Positions 8,069 to 17,067 are shown, counted from the stretch's first letter. The stretch: DNA of 33,592 nucleotides from an uncultured Fenollaria sp. (GCF_946221515.1 NZ_CAMJVK010000013.1:1-33592); one strand, 5' to 3'. Numbers and translations are program-made. The notes: generated by a model not told the origin, from the letters alone.

Positions 8069-8628
8069 AAGAAACATTAAAACTTGGTTTAATATTATTC
8101 ATCATTGCAGCTTTCTCTGGCGGAGTTTTATCTTACACAAACAGCTTGACTAAGCCTATCATAGACCAAAGGGAATATGAAGAAACTCAAGCTGCCTTCA
8201 AAGAACTAATTCCAGATGCTGATAGCTTTGATCAGCTTGATGCAGCAAAACTTGAAAGCTTAAAGAGTGAAAATAAAAAGATTCAAGATATATACGAAGC
8301 GAAAAAAGATGGTTCAGTTATAGGATACACATTCAAAACTTCTGGATCAGGTTATGGCGGAGACGTTGTTATATTAACAGGCGTTGCAGAAGATAAGATT
8401 ACTAAGATACTTGTTTTATCACACAAAGAGACACCATCACTTGGTGATAGAATCGAAAATGATGAGTTCAAAGATCAATTTGTTGATAAAGATGCAAGCA
8501 ATGAACTAGTTTTATCAAAGAGCGCTTCTGGAGAAGAAATACAAGCTATATCAGGCTCAACAATCTCCTCAAGAGCAACTGTAGAAGCTGTTAATCAAGC
8601 AATTGACGCATTAAGTAAGATAAAGTAG
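8065..8628 (+). CDS. rnfG: Rnf complex subunit G (covalent FMN, periplasm-facing)
   Basis: Single N-terminal membrane helix (about 5-25) followed by an FMN-binding domain outside the membrane. It passes electrons between the membrane flavin of RnfD and the other subunits. The flavinylation motif appears as SGSTISSRA with Thr166 as the expected FMN site, where many homologues have SGAT. GYGGDVVILTG is the other conserved part of the FMN-binding domain. Length is 187. Flavinylation normally needs ApbE, and no apbE is in the window. Confidence 0.95.
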   Translation: MKETLKLGLILFIIAAFSGGVLSYTNSLTKPIIDQREYEETQAAFKELIPDADSFDQLDAAKLESLKSENKKIQDIYEAKKDGSVIGYTFKTSGSGYGGDVVILTGVAEDKITKILVLSHKETPSLGDRIENDEFKDQFVDKDASNELVLSKSASGEEIQAISGSTISSRATVEAVNQAIDALSKIK

Positions 8629-8637
8629 AGGTGCGAG

Positions 8638-9234
8638 ATGAAGATATCAAAAATATTTAAAGACGGTATGGTTGACGGCAACCCAATACTATCACAATTA
8701 GTTGGTCTATGCTCAGTACTTGCCATCTCTAGTACTCTTAAAAACTCAGTTACAATGGCAGCTGCTGTAATGATAGTTACAATCCTATCGAACATATTTA
8801 TTTCTTTATTAAGAAAGATCATTCCTTCAAAGATAAGAATACCTATATATATAGTTATCATAGCAACATTCGTTACTATCATAGACTTAGTATTACACGC
8901 ATATTTACCAGATATGTATAAGCAACTAGGCTTATTCATTCCACTTATCGTAGTTAACTGTATGATACTTGCAAGAGCAGAAAGCTTTGCATCAAAGAAC
9001 AACGTTTTCTACTCAATGATAGATGGTTTTGCTTCTGGCCTTGGTTATGCTATCGCAATATGCGCATTAGGTTTTGTTAGAGAATTAATAGGCGCTGGAT
9101 CAATCTGGGGCAAACAAATCTTCCAAGGAGCTAGTTTATTCGTACTTCCTCCAGGAGCATTCATTGTTCTAGGTATATTCGTAGCCATCTTTAACATTTA
9201 CTTATTAAAGAGCAAAAAGAAGGAGGAAAACTAG
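8638..9234 (+). CDS. rnfE: Rnf complex subunit E (membrane)
   Basis: Polytopic membrane subunit, homologous to RnfA and NqrD, with about six helices. With RnfA it binds a membrane-embedded iron-sulphur centre. The N-terminal NPILSQLVGLCSVLAIS and the conserved NCMILARAE are family hallmarks. Length is 198. AGAGGTG precedes the ATG, and the stop is directly adjacent to the rnfA start. Confidence 0.95.
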   Translation: MKISKIFKDGMVDGNPILSQLVGLCSVLAISSTLKNSVTMAAAVMIVTILSNIFISLLRKIIPSKIRIPIYIVIIATFVTIIDLVLHAYLPDMYKQLGLFIPLIVVNCMILARAESFASKNNVFYSMIDGFASGLGYAIAICALGFVRELIGAGSIWGKQIFQGASLFVLPPGAFIVLGIFVAIFNIYLLKSKKKEEN

Positions 9235-9810
9235 ATGGGAACAATATTTAAGATTTTAATTTCTACAATTTTTGTAAACAACTATGTTTTCGCTCAATTC
9301 TTAGGAATTTGTCCGTTCCTTGGTGTTTCAAGTAAGGTAGAGACAGCTACAGGTATGAGCGTGGCAGTAACATTCGTTGTTACACTTGCTTCAATCATAA
9401 CTTATTATGTACAAATACTATTACTTAACCCATTTAACTTAGGATATTTACAAACAATTGTATTTATACTTATCATAGCATCCTTAGTACAATTCGTTGA
9501 AATGGTTATTAAGAAGATATCACCAGCACTTTACGGAGCTATGGGTGTATTCTTACCACTAATCACAACAAACTGTATGGTACTTGGTGTTGCTATACTT
9601 AACATTCAAAGTGAATACAACATATTTGAAGTAATTACAAACGCTATAGGCGCATCACTTGGTTTTGGCTTAGCACTAATACTACTTTCATCATTAAGAG
9701 AAAAGCTTGAACTTGTTGATGTACCTGAACCACTTAAGGGAATGCCTCTTGCACTAATCGCAGCTGGACTTATGTCTATCGCGTTTATGGGCTTCTCAGG
9801 ACTAGTATAG
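9235..9810 (+). CDS. rnfA: Rnf complex subunit A (membrane)
   Basis: Polytopic membrane subunit paired with RnfE in inverted topology. The motifs NNYVFAQFLGICPFLG and TTNCMVLGVA contain the two Cys that bind the intramembrane cluster together with those of RnfE. Length is 191. The start codon follows the rnfE stop without a gap, and AAGGAGG lies inside the end of rnfE, so the two are translationally coupled. Confidence 0.96.
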   Translation: MGTIFKILISTIFVNNYVFAQFLGICPFLGVSSKVETATGMSVAVTFVVTLASIITYYVQILLLNPFNLGYLQTIVFILIIASLVQFVEMVIKKISPALYGAMGVFLPLITTNCMVLGVAILNIQSEYNIFEVITNAIGASLGFGLALILLSSLREKLELVDVPEPLKGMPLALIAAGLMSIAFMGFSGLV

Positions 9811-9820
9811 GAGGTAGAAT

Positions 9821-10729
9821 ATGGAAGTATATTTAATACCTATAGCAGTCTGTGGTATCATAGGCTTGATATTCGCTGTTTTACTATCAATAGCTTCAAA
9901 AGTATTTGAAGTAAAACTAGATCCAACTGTAGATAAAGTATTATCTGCACTACCAGGAGCTAACTGCGGTGCTTGTGGTTTTCCTGGTTGCGAAGGACTT
10001 GCAAATGCTATCGCTAAGGGCGATGCACCTGTTAATGCATGTCCAGTAGGTGGAGCAACATGCGCTAATAAGATAGCTGAAATACTTGGTGTTGATGCAG
10101 GTAGCTCTGAAAAGATGGTTGCCAATGTATTATGCCAAGGCGATTGCGATAAAACAAAAATTAAATACGATTATAAAGGTATAGAAAGCTGTTCATTTGC
10201 ATCACAAATATCAGGCGGACCAAAGTCATGTGAGTTTGGCTGCGTTGGTTGTGCATCTTGTGTTAAAGCATGTCCATTCGATGCTATAGAGATGAGAAAT
10301 GGTGTTGCATTTGTTCTAAAGGATAAATGTAAGGCTTGTAAGATATGTGTTGGCGTATGTCCAAAGAAAATTATCGAGATGGTTCCATACAAGAGCAAGG
10401 TATTTGTTAAGTGTAAAAACACTAATATGGGCAAGAAAGTTAAAGAAGCATGCAGCGTAGGTTGTATCGGCTGTAAGATATGCGTTAAGAACTGTCCAAA
10501 GGATACTATAGCTTTTGAAAATAACTTAGCTCACATTGTTTACGAAGGATGTATCAACTGTACTATATGTGCACAAAAATGTCCTACAAAGGCAATTCAT
10601 GCTGAGAACTTAAAACCAAAGCCAGCAGCTCCAAAGGTTGAAGCACCTAAGGCAGAGGCTCCAAAAGTAGAAGCGCCTGCAAATGAAGAAGCAAAAGCAG
10701 CTGAAACTGCTAGCAAAGAAGAAAATTAA
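9821..10729 (+). CDS. rnfB: Rnf complex subunit B (ferredoxin-docking iron-sulphur subunit)
   Basis: Entry point for electrons from reduced ferredoxin. An N-terminal membrane helix (about 5-27) is followed by the Fe-S domain CGACGFPGCEGLA with its downstream CPVGG, then four ferredoxin-type motifs, CVGCASCVKACP, CKACKICVGVCP, CIGCKICVKNCP and CINCTICAQKCP. This is a multi-cluster RnfB of the clostridial type, longer in Cys content than proteobacterial RnfB. The last 35 or so residues are a low-complexity Ala/Pro/Lys/Glu tail with repeated APKVE/APKAE units that lacks Cys and is probably flexible. It is the last gene of the operon, and a strong hairpin follows. Confidence 0.96.
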   Translation: MEVYLIPIAVCGIIGLIFAVLLSIASKVFEVKLDPTVDKVLSALPGANCGACGFPGCEGLANAIAKGDAPVNACPVGGATCANKIAEILGVDAGSSEKMVANVLCQGDCDKTKIKYDYKGIESCSFASQISGGPKSCEFGCVGCASCVKACPFDAIEMRNGVAFVLKDKCKACKICVGVCPKKIIEMVPYKSKVFVKCKNTNMGKKVKEACSVGCIGCKICVKNCPKDTIAFENNLAHIVYEGCINCTICAQKCPTKAIHAENLKPKPAAPKVEAPKAEAPKVEAPANEEAKAAETASKEEN

Positions 10730-10740
10730 TCAATATTATC

Positions 10741-10773
10741 TTTTAAGGGTATGGTAGAGCCATACCCTTAAAA
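10741..10773 (+). terminator. 14-bp perfect hairpin after rnfB
   Basis: Arms 10741-10754 and 10760-10773 are perfectly complementary around a 5-nt loop. There is no T run beyond the stem, and the outer four pairs are T-A. It may terminate partially or protect the 3' end of rnf mRNA while letting some transcription continue into the next genes, for which I see no clear promoter. Confidence 0.6.
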
Positions 10774-10795
10774 CGATAAATAAGAAGGTTATTAT

Positions 10796-11179
10796 ATGAA
10801 AAAATTAGACGTCGTTTTAATAATATCTTTAATATTATTTTCATTTATCTTTATCATTAAAGATAAATTTTTCGCGCCTAATACAAATGATACATACATC
10901 GCCATCTCAGTTGATGGCAAAGACTATAAGAGATTAGAATTTAAAGATGAGACATATACATATCCTTTAAAAACGAAGTATGGCTTTAACAAGATTGAAG
11001 TAGCTAAAGACTACGTAAGAGTCTTGGAGGCGGACTGCCCAAACAAACTAGATGTTTTGCAAGGAAAGATACATAGTACAAATCAAAGTATAGTCTGTAT
11101 ACCAAACAGAATGATAATCGAAATAAAGTCGAAGACTGATAGAAAAGATAGTGAAGAATTGGATGCAGTGATTAAATGA
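10796..11179 (+). CDS. NusG domain II-containing secreted/anchored protein
   Basis: A 127-residue protein with an N-terminal hydrophobic helix (about 5-22) and an extracytoplasmic beta-rich domain of the NusG_II type (PF07009), recognisable from the YPLKTKYGFNKIEV, ADCPNKLDV and IVCIPNRMIIEIK stretches with two conserved Cys. It has no NGN domain and is not a transcription factor. The family is uncharacterised but is usually encoded next to a Gx transporter and often near Rnf or FMN-transfer genes, as here. AAGAAGG precedes the ATG. The stop overlaps the next gene's start. Confidence 0.8.
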   Translation: MKKLDVVLIISLILFSFIFIIKDKFFAPNTNDTYIAISVDGKDYKRLEFKDETYTYPLKTKYGFNKIEVAKDYVRVLEADCPNKLDVLQGKIHSTNQSIVCIPNRMIIEIKSKTDRKDSEELDAVIK

Positions 11180-11691
11180 TGAAGACTAAAGATTTTATAT
11201 ACATTGCTTTATTCACTGTATTTGCAGTTGTTTTAAGCATCATAGAAAACTTCATACCACTTTCGTTTAGTATACCAGGGCTTAGAATAGGGCTTGCAAA
11301 CATCGCTGTGTTAGCAGTTTTGTATCTCTACTCATTTAAGTACGCTGTATTTATTATCATTATAAAGAACTTATTGGTATTTCTTCAATTTGGCAACATC
11401 ATAGCATTTTTGATGTCAATGACTGGGGGCTTACTTAGCGTAATCTTTATGTATATATTTAAGCGCTACTTCGATAAGTACTTTAGCATATATGGCGTAA
11501 GTGCAGTCGGCGCATTCTTTCACAATTTAGGTCAAATATTATGCGCATCGATATTATTATCAAATAAGGTCATATTTGGATACCTGCCAATACTTGTGAT
11601 TATCGGCACATTTACATCCATACTTATAGCTAAAATTGCAGAACTTTTTATCAATAGATTTAAGAATATCAGAGGTTTTATCAATGAATGA
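11176..11691 (+). CDS. Gx transporter family membrane protein (heptaprenyl diphosphate synthase component I-like)
   Basis: A polytopic membrane protein of 171 residues with about five helices. The conserved N-terminal segment IENFIPLSFSIPGLRIGLAN and GxL-type glycine motifs match the PF07456 family. That family is annotated historically as heptaprenyl diphosphate synthase component I, but it resembles ECF-type substrate-binding (S) components. The substrate is unknown. Two ATG codons are possible (11176, 11179), and both overlap the stop of the NusG-II gene. It ends 8 nt inside radC. Confidence 0.8.
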   Translation: MMKTKDFIYIALFTVFAVVLSIIENFIPLSFSIPGLRIGLANIAVLAVLYLYSFKYAVFIIIIKNLLVFLQFGNIIAFLMSMTGGLLSVIFMYIFKRYFDKYFSIYGVSAVGAFFHNLGQILCASILLSNKVIFGYLPILVIIGTFTSILIAKIAELFINRFKNIRGFINE

Positions 11692-12385
11692 TTTTGAAGA
11701 GAAAAAATTAATGATGCAAGACATAAAGCTCGACGAAAGGCCAAGAGAAAAGCTTATTAGCCGTGGAAGAGAAGCACTTGAACTAGCTGAGATCCTTGCT
11801 ATAATCATAGGTACTGGCACAACAAACTTTAGCGCAATTGATTTATCTAAAGAAATTTTAAAAAGATTTAATAACTTAAATGGCTACGCTTCACTAAAGG
11901 TAGAGGACCTTACTGAGGTTAATGGCATCGGTAAGGCAAAGGCATGTCAAATAATAGCCGCACTTGAATTAGCAAGGAGGCTTACAGGACCATCTAGTCT
12001 ATATGAAGCAGAAAGCTTAAACGATCCAAAAAAGGTTTACAAGGCATATAGAAATGAGTTTATGAATGAGCCTCAAGAAAAGTTTATAGTTCTTGCACTT
12101 GATACAAAACTTAAACTTATTAAGATAATCGAAGTCTCTAAAGGTACTGTGAACTCAACGCAAGTGCATCCAAGAGACGTATTTAGAGACCTTGTAAAGT
12201 GCAATGCAAGCAGCTGTATACTTATTCACAACCACCCAAGTGGTGACTCGAGCCCATCTAAGGAGGATAAATTATTAACTGACAGACTCGTAGAGTGCTC
12301 GAAAATTATTGGCATATCTATTTTAGATCATTTAATTATTGGAGATACATTCTTTAGTTTTAAAGAACATAATCTCATGGAGTGA
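11684..12385 (+). CDS. radC: RadC family protein (JAMM/MPN+ domain)
   Basis: 233 residues. The N-terminal helix-hairpin-helix region contains LTEVNGIGKAKACQIIAALE. The C-terminal JAMM metal site reads HNHPSGDSSPSKED with H182, H184 and D195 as likely zinc ligands. The family was named for DNA repair, but that role was disproved in E. coli and the true function is unsettled. The frame is open from 11636. I take the ATG at 11684 because AGAGG (11671-11675) precedes it and family N-termini start with the RPREKLI region shortly after. It overlaps the Gx gene by 8 nt and lies 4 nt before mreC. Confidence 0.93.
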   Translation: MNDFEEKKLMMQDIKLDERPREKLISRGREALELAEILAIIIGTGTTNFSAIDLSKEILKRFNNLNGYASLKVEDLTEVNGIGKAKACQIIAALELARRLTGPSSLYEAESLNDPKKVYKAYRNEFMNEPQEKFIVLALDTKLKLIKIIEVSKGTVNSTQVHPRDVFRDLVKCNASSCILIHNHPSGDSSPSKEDKLLTDRLVECSKIIGISILDHLIIGDTFFSFKEHNLME

Positions 12386-12389
12386 TAGA

Positions 12390-13223
12390 ATGAATTTTAT
12401 TAAAAAACATAAAGTATTTTTCACAATTTTAATTTTATTATTGGCCATAGTCTTGATTATTAGCCTTAACAATAAAAAGAAAGGGCTTAACAGTCTTGAG
12501 TCTGCTCCTAGCGATATTATGGGTAAGGTATCGGCTTTCTTCTATGATGGAGCAAACAGAATTTCTAATGGCTTTAAAAATTTATTTTCAAAAGATGATA
12601 CAAGTAGCAAAATCAAAGAGCTTGAAGATAAAGTAACTGTGCTTGAAGACAAGAACAGAGAGCTCGAAACAGTTATTATGAAGTCATCTTATCTTAAAAA
12701 AGAATACAATTTACTACAAAATACAAAATATGATTTAACAAAGGCCAAGATAGCGTCTATGGATCCTGATGAATGGTACAAGAGATTTACCATCAACAAG
12801 GGAACGAAAGACGGTATTAAAGATGGTGACATAGTTATAGGCGCTTCTGAGATACAAAACAATGTATATATCGAAGGCCTATTAGGCAAGGTTACAGACG
12901 CATCAAAGGATTCATCCAGAGTTATTTCGCTTAACGACGATAAGTTTAAAGTAAGTTTTAATATACTTAGAAACAATGAATCGGGCGTTATGGGCGGCAC
13001 TTTTGACTCTACTATCGAAGGTTACATGTTTGACTCAAACGCAGACGTCCTTGTTGGTGATAAGCTTATCACTTCTAGCTCATCTGATGAGTATCCAGCA
13101 AACATCTACCTTGGTGAAGTAGTTGAAGTAGTTAATGATGAATCCAATCTTAAGAAGATTATCAAAATAAAAGCGGCAGTAGATATAAAAGACGTTTCCA
13201 ATGTATTTATAATAAAAAGGTAG
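12390..13223 (+). CDS. mreC: Rod-shape/elongation protein MreC
   Basis: Bitopic membrane protein of the elongasome that contacts PBP2. An N-terminal helix (about 9-27) is followed by a coiled coil (about 65-100, rich in K/E with leucine spacing) and then the MreC beta-domain, with GTKDGIKDGDIVIG, GLLGKVTDASKDSSRV and GVMGGTFD typical of the family. Length is 277. GGAGTGAT precedes the ATG at 12390. The frame extends upstream into radC, but that part is not MreC-like. The usual upstream neighbour mreB is absent. Confidence 0.92.
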   Translation: MNFIKKHKVFFTILILLLAIVLIISLNNKKKGLNSLESAPSDIMGKVSAFFYDGANRISNGFKNLFSKDDTSSKIKELEDKVTVLEDKNRELETVIMKSSYLKKEYNLLQNTKYDLTKAKIASMDPDEWYKRFTINKGTKDGIKDGDIVIGASEIQNNVYIEGLLGKVTDASKDSSRVISLNDDKFKVSFNILRNNESGVMGGTFDSTIEGYMFDSNADVLVGDKLITSSSSDEYPANIYLGEVVEVVNDESNLKKIIKIKAAVDIKDVSNVFIIKR

Positions 13224-13227
13224 CGAG

Positions 13228-13719
13228 ATGAAAATATTAGCGTTTTTAATTTTTTTATTTATAAACTATATATTAAAAGCAGCGATTTTGCCAAACTTCT
13301 TGCCGCCTAACTTTGTCTTTAACTTAACGCTGTGTATAATTGTTTCGCTTGCCTTACTTGCAAAGGAGAGAGAAGGCTTAGTTTGGACTGTGCTAGTAGC
13401 TACTCTAAACGATTTACTTGCACATGAAGTATTGTTTGTAAATTTATTTTTATTTACAATAATCTATCTAATGATATATTTCATCAGAGACAACATTAAT
13501 ATGGAGAATTTATTAAGCATAGCTTTAATTAATATAGTAGTTTATATATTCTATGTGCTTGCTACATATTTACTTTTAAGCTTTATGAGTGTAAATGTAG
13601 TTATTGCGCAGCTTGCGAGAAATATTTTCTCTATAAAGATAGTATTCGTAGCTCTATACGGGGTACTTTCATATCTAATATCAAAAAGGATATTCAGATA
13701 TAAGAACTATGATATCTAG
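13228..13719 (+). CDS. mreD: Rod-shape/elongation protein MreD
   Basis: A 163-residue polytopic membrane protein with about five helices. Sequence conservation in this family is low, so the call rests on hydrophobicity pattern, length and position between mreC and the PBP2 gene. It works with MreC and PBP2 in side-wall or peripheral peptidoglycan synthesis. AAGGTAG lies upstream of the ATG. The stop overlaps the ribosome-binding site of the next gene. Confidence 0.85.
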   Translation: MKILAFLIFLFINYILKAAILPNFLPPNFVFNLTLCIIVSLALLAKEREGLVWTVLVATLNDLLAHEVLFVNLFLFTIIYLMIYFIRDNINMENLLSIALINIVVYIFYVLATYLLLSFMSVNVVIAQLARNIFSIKIVFVALYGVLSYLISKRIFRYKNYDI

Positions 13720-13727
13720 GTGATTTC

Positions 13728-16700
13728 ATGAATAATATTGAGAAGAATAAGAGATATACATTTATAAATCTAGTTGTTATCGTCGTCTTGAGCATATTAG
13801 TGCTTAAGCTAGCTCACTTGACCTTAATCGAAGGTGACCACTACAGATATATCTCGGACAATTCTAAAATTAGAACAATAACTGTTACAGCTCCAAGAGG
13901 CGAGATTAGAGACAGGTACGGAAGGTTAGTAGCTGGCAATCTTCCTTCTTTTACTGTACAAATTTATAAGGACGATATGCTAAACTTAGAGGCAGAAGAT
14001 AGGAACAAGGCGCTTCTTGAGCTTGCTACAAGCCTTGAAGAGGACGGCGTTATCTATCAAAACGACTTTCCGATAGACTTTAACTACTTTGCTTATAAAG
14101 ATGAGGCTGATTACATAAGCACAGACAAGTCGCCTCTTAAAACGGTCATTGATTTTATGAAGAATAAAGAAGTTTTAGACAGCTGCTTAGATATGTATAT
14201 GACTTTTAATAATGATGAGAAGAGTTATGATGTAAGACTCGCTAATAGAGCTTTATATGCGATAAAATCAAAGTTTGTTGACTTTCCAGTTGAATATAAA
14301 AATACTGGGGAAAGGTATGAATTCGTTGCTAATGACAAGTTCTTAGACTTTAAGCAAAAGAATGAGTTTAATGAAGGCTTAAGTCCAAGAGCCTTAGTTA
14401 CTGAGATTATAGTTAGTGATGACACAGTGCTTAATAGGATATTCTCACATCCTATGATTAGAAAATTAGTTTATGAAAAGTATAAGAATGATGGTCTTGA
14501 AAAGATTGCACTTAAAGACTGCGTAAACACTTTGTATGAGTCATATCTTGAGCAAAAGAGATCACTTATGAAAGAGTACCCAGACTATGTTACTTATGAC
14601 ACAAGTGCTAAGGAAGACTTTATTAATATATTTAAGAACACATCGCTTAAAAATATGCTTGGCAAAGCTTATAAGAACGAAGATGATGAAGTAATCGCGC
14701 CAGGCAAGATACTTATAGACCTAATTAGGTCAAAAAATATCGAGACAAAGGTCGAAGCTATAATCAATCCAGACACATTAGATGTTTTATATAGATACAA
14801 AGACCAAAATCTAGATCCTGAAATCCCAGCTATAGATGAGCTAATTAGAGAAGCGGACAATAAAGAGATTATGGACCAATTTATCAGCAATAACAAGATT
14901 AGACCATATGCTCAAAAATGTATGCTAGAGGATGAAATCCAAACAAGGATATCCATAGCAGGTGACTTTGAGTACGTTGACTTAATTCAGTACAGGACTT
15001 TCCTAGACAGGATTTTCAAATTTAAGAATGATTTTGAGGAAAAAACTCCTGAGGAAACTCTTCAAAAAGCTATGGAAAAATACAGCATAGATGAAGATTA
15101 TGCCCGTTATGAAGCAAAAACACTTCTAAGTATATACGAATTATTCTTAAAGCAAGGTCAACTTGCATATCAGCCAATCAACTTTGCTTATGGTATAAAG
15201 CCACAGACAGTTGCTAAGATTGAAGAGAAGCTTTATTTAAATACTGGTATAAACATATCCATAGAGCCAATTAGGTATTATCCTATGGGCTCGGTGATGT
15301 GCCACGTTATTGGCTCCTTAGGAAAGATCTCGACAGATGCTGAGATAGAAAAGTATATAAATCAAAAGAAATATTTACCTGACTCCATAATTGGTAAGAC
15401 TGGTATAGAAGAGGCTTATGAAGATTTACTTAAGGGTAAAGATGGGGAGATGGTTGTAGAAGTCGACAGAATCGGTAATAAAACTAGAGTTATTTCTGAG
15501 ACAAAACCTGTCAGAGGCAATACCATCTACCTAAGTATTGACGCTGAATTACAAAAGGACTGTGAAAAACTTCTTGAAAGAACTATAAAGACCATACCAA
15601 AGAGCGGCACTTTTGCTAGTAAGTACGGCGATTTTAAGATGGAGTGGGATAGAAAGAGAAAGAGGACTTACGATAATACTACTTCAGGCTCAATCGTTTT
15701 AAACAATCCAAACACGGGAGAAGTCTTGACTATGGCAAGCTACCCAGGCTACAATCTAAACTTATTTGCAACTGGTATAAGCAAGAATGATTGGGACAGC
15801 TTAGAGCCTACTGAGGTCAAAAATTCGCTTGCAGCAAGACCGCTACTAAATGTTTCAACACAAACTGCCGTACAACCGGGTTCTATATTTAAGATGTGTA
15901 CAGGACTTGCGGCTCTTGAGAAAGGCTTAAGTCCTGAGACAAGGATAACTGATATGGGATACGCAGAGCTTGGCGCTAAGAAGTTTAGATGTCTTTTGTG
16001 GACGGACTATCATAGGACTCATGGCTCAGTCAACTTAAGCGATGCCTTAAAAGTATCTTGTAACTACTTCTTCTATTCTTTGGCAATGGGCGAAAACCAA
16101 AGATTAGGCAAGAAACTTGAAGTAAAGCTATCTATTGACGACATAGTTGATATGGCGAAGAGATTTGGTCTTAACGACAAGACTGGTATAGAGATAAACG
16201 TGCCAAATGAATTCTCAGGCGGAGTTCCAAACCCAGAAAAGAAACTTCAAAACATGAGATTTTACTTAAGAAACTATTTAAATGACAATCTTCATAATTA
16301 TGTGAAAGATGATGTAAGATATGATGAAGTATTTAAGGACAAGGCTATAAACGAAATATTATCATGGCTTGAAGAAGGACCGAATATGACTAGAAATCAA
16401 GTTATCGAAGGCCTTGACAAGCTTGGACTTGACACAGAAAAGAAGCTTCCGGGCAAGCGTGAGGGCTTAGCTGATATAATCAAATACACTTACCTAAATC
16501 AAGCTACGTGGAATCTTGCCGACACGCTATATGTAACTATCGGTCAAGGTGACTCAGCATATACGCCAATACAGATGTCAAACTATGTTGCCACTATTGC
16601 CAATGGAGGTTTTAGAAACAAATTAACCCTAATCGATTCAATAAAATCATATGACGGTTTAGAAGAAATTTATAAATTTGAAAGACAAGGCGAAGACATT

Positions 16701-17057
16701 GGTCTTAAGAGCAAAGACGAATTAGATGTTATTAAAAATGGTATGCATAAGGTAAGTAAACTTGGCTCGGCAAAAGCTGTTTTCAAAGATTTCCCTATAA
16801 ATATTGGATGTAAAACTGGTACAGCAGAAAAAAATGGTATTAATCCATATACAGGAAGAACATATGATCCATTTGCATGGTTTGTCGCATTTGCACCATA
16901 TGAAAAGCCTGAAATAGCTGTGAGCGCGCTAATATTCCAAGGGGGAACTGGTATAAACGCTGGACCTATGGTTAGAGAAGCCATAGCCGATTACCTTGGC
17001 ATGAACAAAGAAAATATTTCGAATGATTTACCGCTTGTAACAAAGGTATTAAAGTAA
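13728..17057 (+). CDS. mrdA: Penicillin-binding protein 2 (class B transpeptidase), very long
   Basis: Crosslinks peptidoglycan stem peptides outside the membrane during elongation. An N-terminal helix (about 12-30) leads to the class B signature APRGEIRDRYGRLVAGN. All transpeptidase motifs are present: S719xxK (PGSIFK), S777-C-N779, and KTG at 1029-1031. The length of 1109 residues is well above the 600-700 of classical PBP2. About 390 extra residues lie before the active serine, between the N-terminal signature and the pedestal region, and roughly 90 more sit between SxN and KTG. Long PBP2s are known in Clostridia. TAGGTGAT precedes the ATG. The context (mreC, mreD) argues for the elongation enzyme rather than a septal or sporulation paralogue. 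Confidence 0.93.
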   Translation: MNNIEKNKRYTFINLVVIVVLSILVLKLAHLTLIEGDHYRYISDNSKIRTITVTAPRGEIRDRYGRLVAGNLPSFTVQIYKDDMLNLEAEDRNKALLELATSLEEDGVIYQNDFPIDFNYFAYKDEADYISTDKSPLKTVIDFMKNKEVLDSCLDMYMTFNNDEKSYDVRLANRALYAIKSKFVDFPVEYKNTGERYEFVANDKFLDFKQKNEFNEGLSPRALVTEIIVSDDTVLNRIFSHPMIRKLVYEKYKNDGLEKIALKDCVNTLYESYLEQKRSLMKEYPDYVTYDTSAKEDFINIFKNTSLKNMLGKAYKNEDDEVIAPGKILIDLIRSKNIETKVEAIINPDTLDVLYRYKDQNLDPEIPAIDELIREADNKEIMDQFISNNKIRPYAQKCMLEDEIQTRISIAGDFEYVDLIQYRTFLDRIFKFKNDFEEKTPEETLQKAMEKYSIDEDYARYEAKTLLSIYELFLKQGQLAYQPINFAYGIKPQTVAKIEEKLYLNTGINISIEPIRYYPMGSVMCHVIGSLGKISTDAEIEKYINQKKYLPDSIIGKTGIEEAYEDLLKGKDGEMVVEVDRIGNKTRVISETKPVRGNTIYLSIDAELQKDCEKLLERTIKTIPKSGTFASKYGDFKMEWDRKRKRTYDNTTSGSIVLNNPNTGEVLTMASYPGYNLNLFATGISKNDWDSLEPTEVKNSLAARPLLNVSTQTAVQPGSIFKMCTGLAALEKGLSPETRITDMGYAELGAKKFRCLLWTDYHRTHGSVNLSDALKVSCNYFFYSLAMGENQRLGKKLEVKLSIDDIVDMAKRFGLNDKTGIEINVPNEFSGGVPNPEKKLQNMRFYLRNYLNDNLHNYVKDDVRYDEVFKDKAINEILSWLEEGPNMTRNQVIEGLDKLGLDTEKKLPGKREGLADIIKYTYLNQATWNLADTLYVTIGQGDSAYTPIQMSNYVATIANGGFRNKLTLIDSIKSYDGLEEIYKFERQGEDIGLKSKDELDVIKNGMHKVSKLGSAKAVFKDFPINIGCKTGTAEKNGINPYTGRTYDPFAWFVAFAPYEKPEIAVSALIFQGGTGINAGPMVREAIADYLGMNKENISNDLPLVTKVLK

Positions 17058-17067
17058 GGAGAATATA

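Noticed and set aside
10171..10434. Minus-strand frame opposite rnfB
   Set aside because: Arises from the repeated Cys codons of the ferredoxin motifs read backwards.
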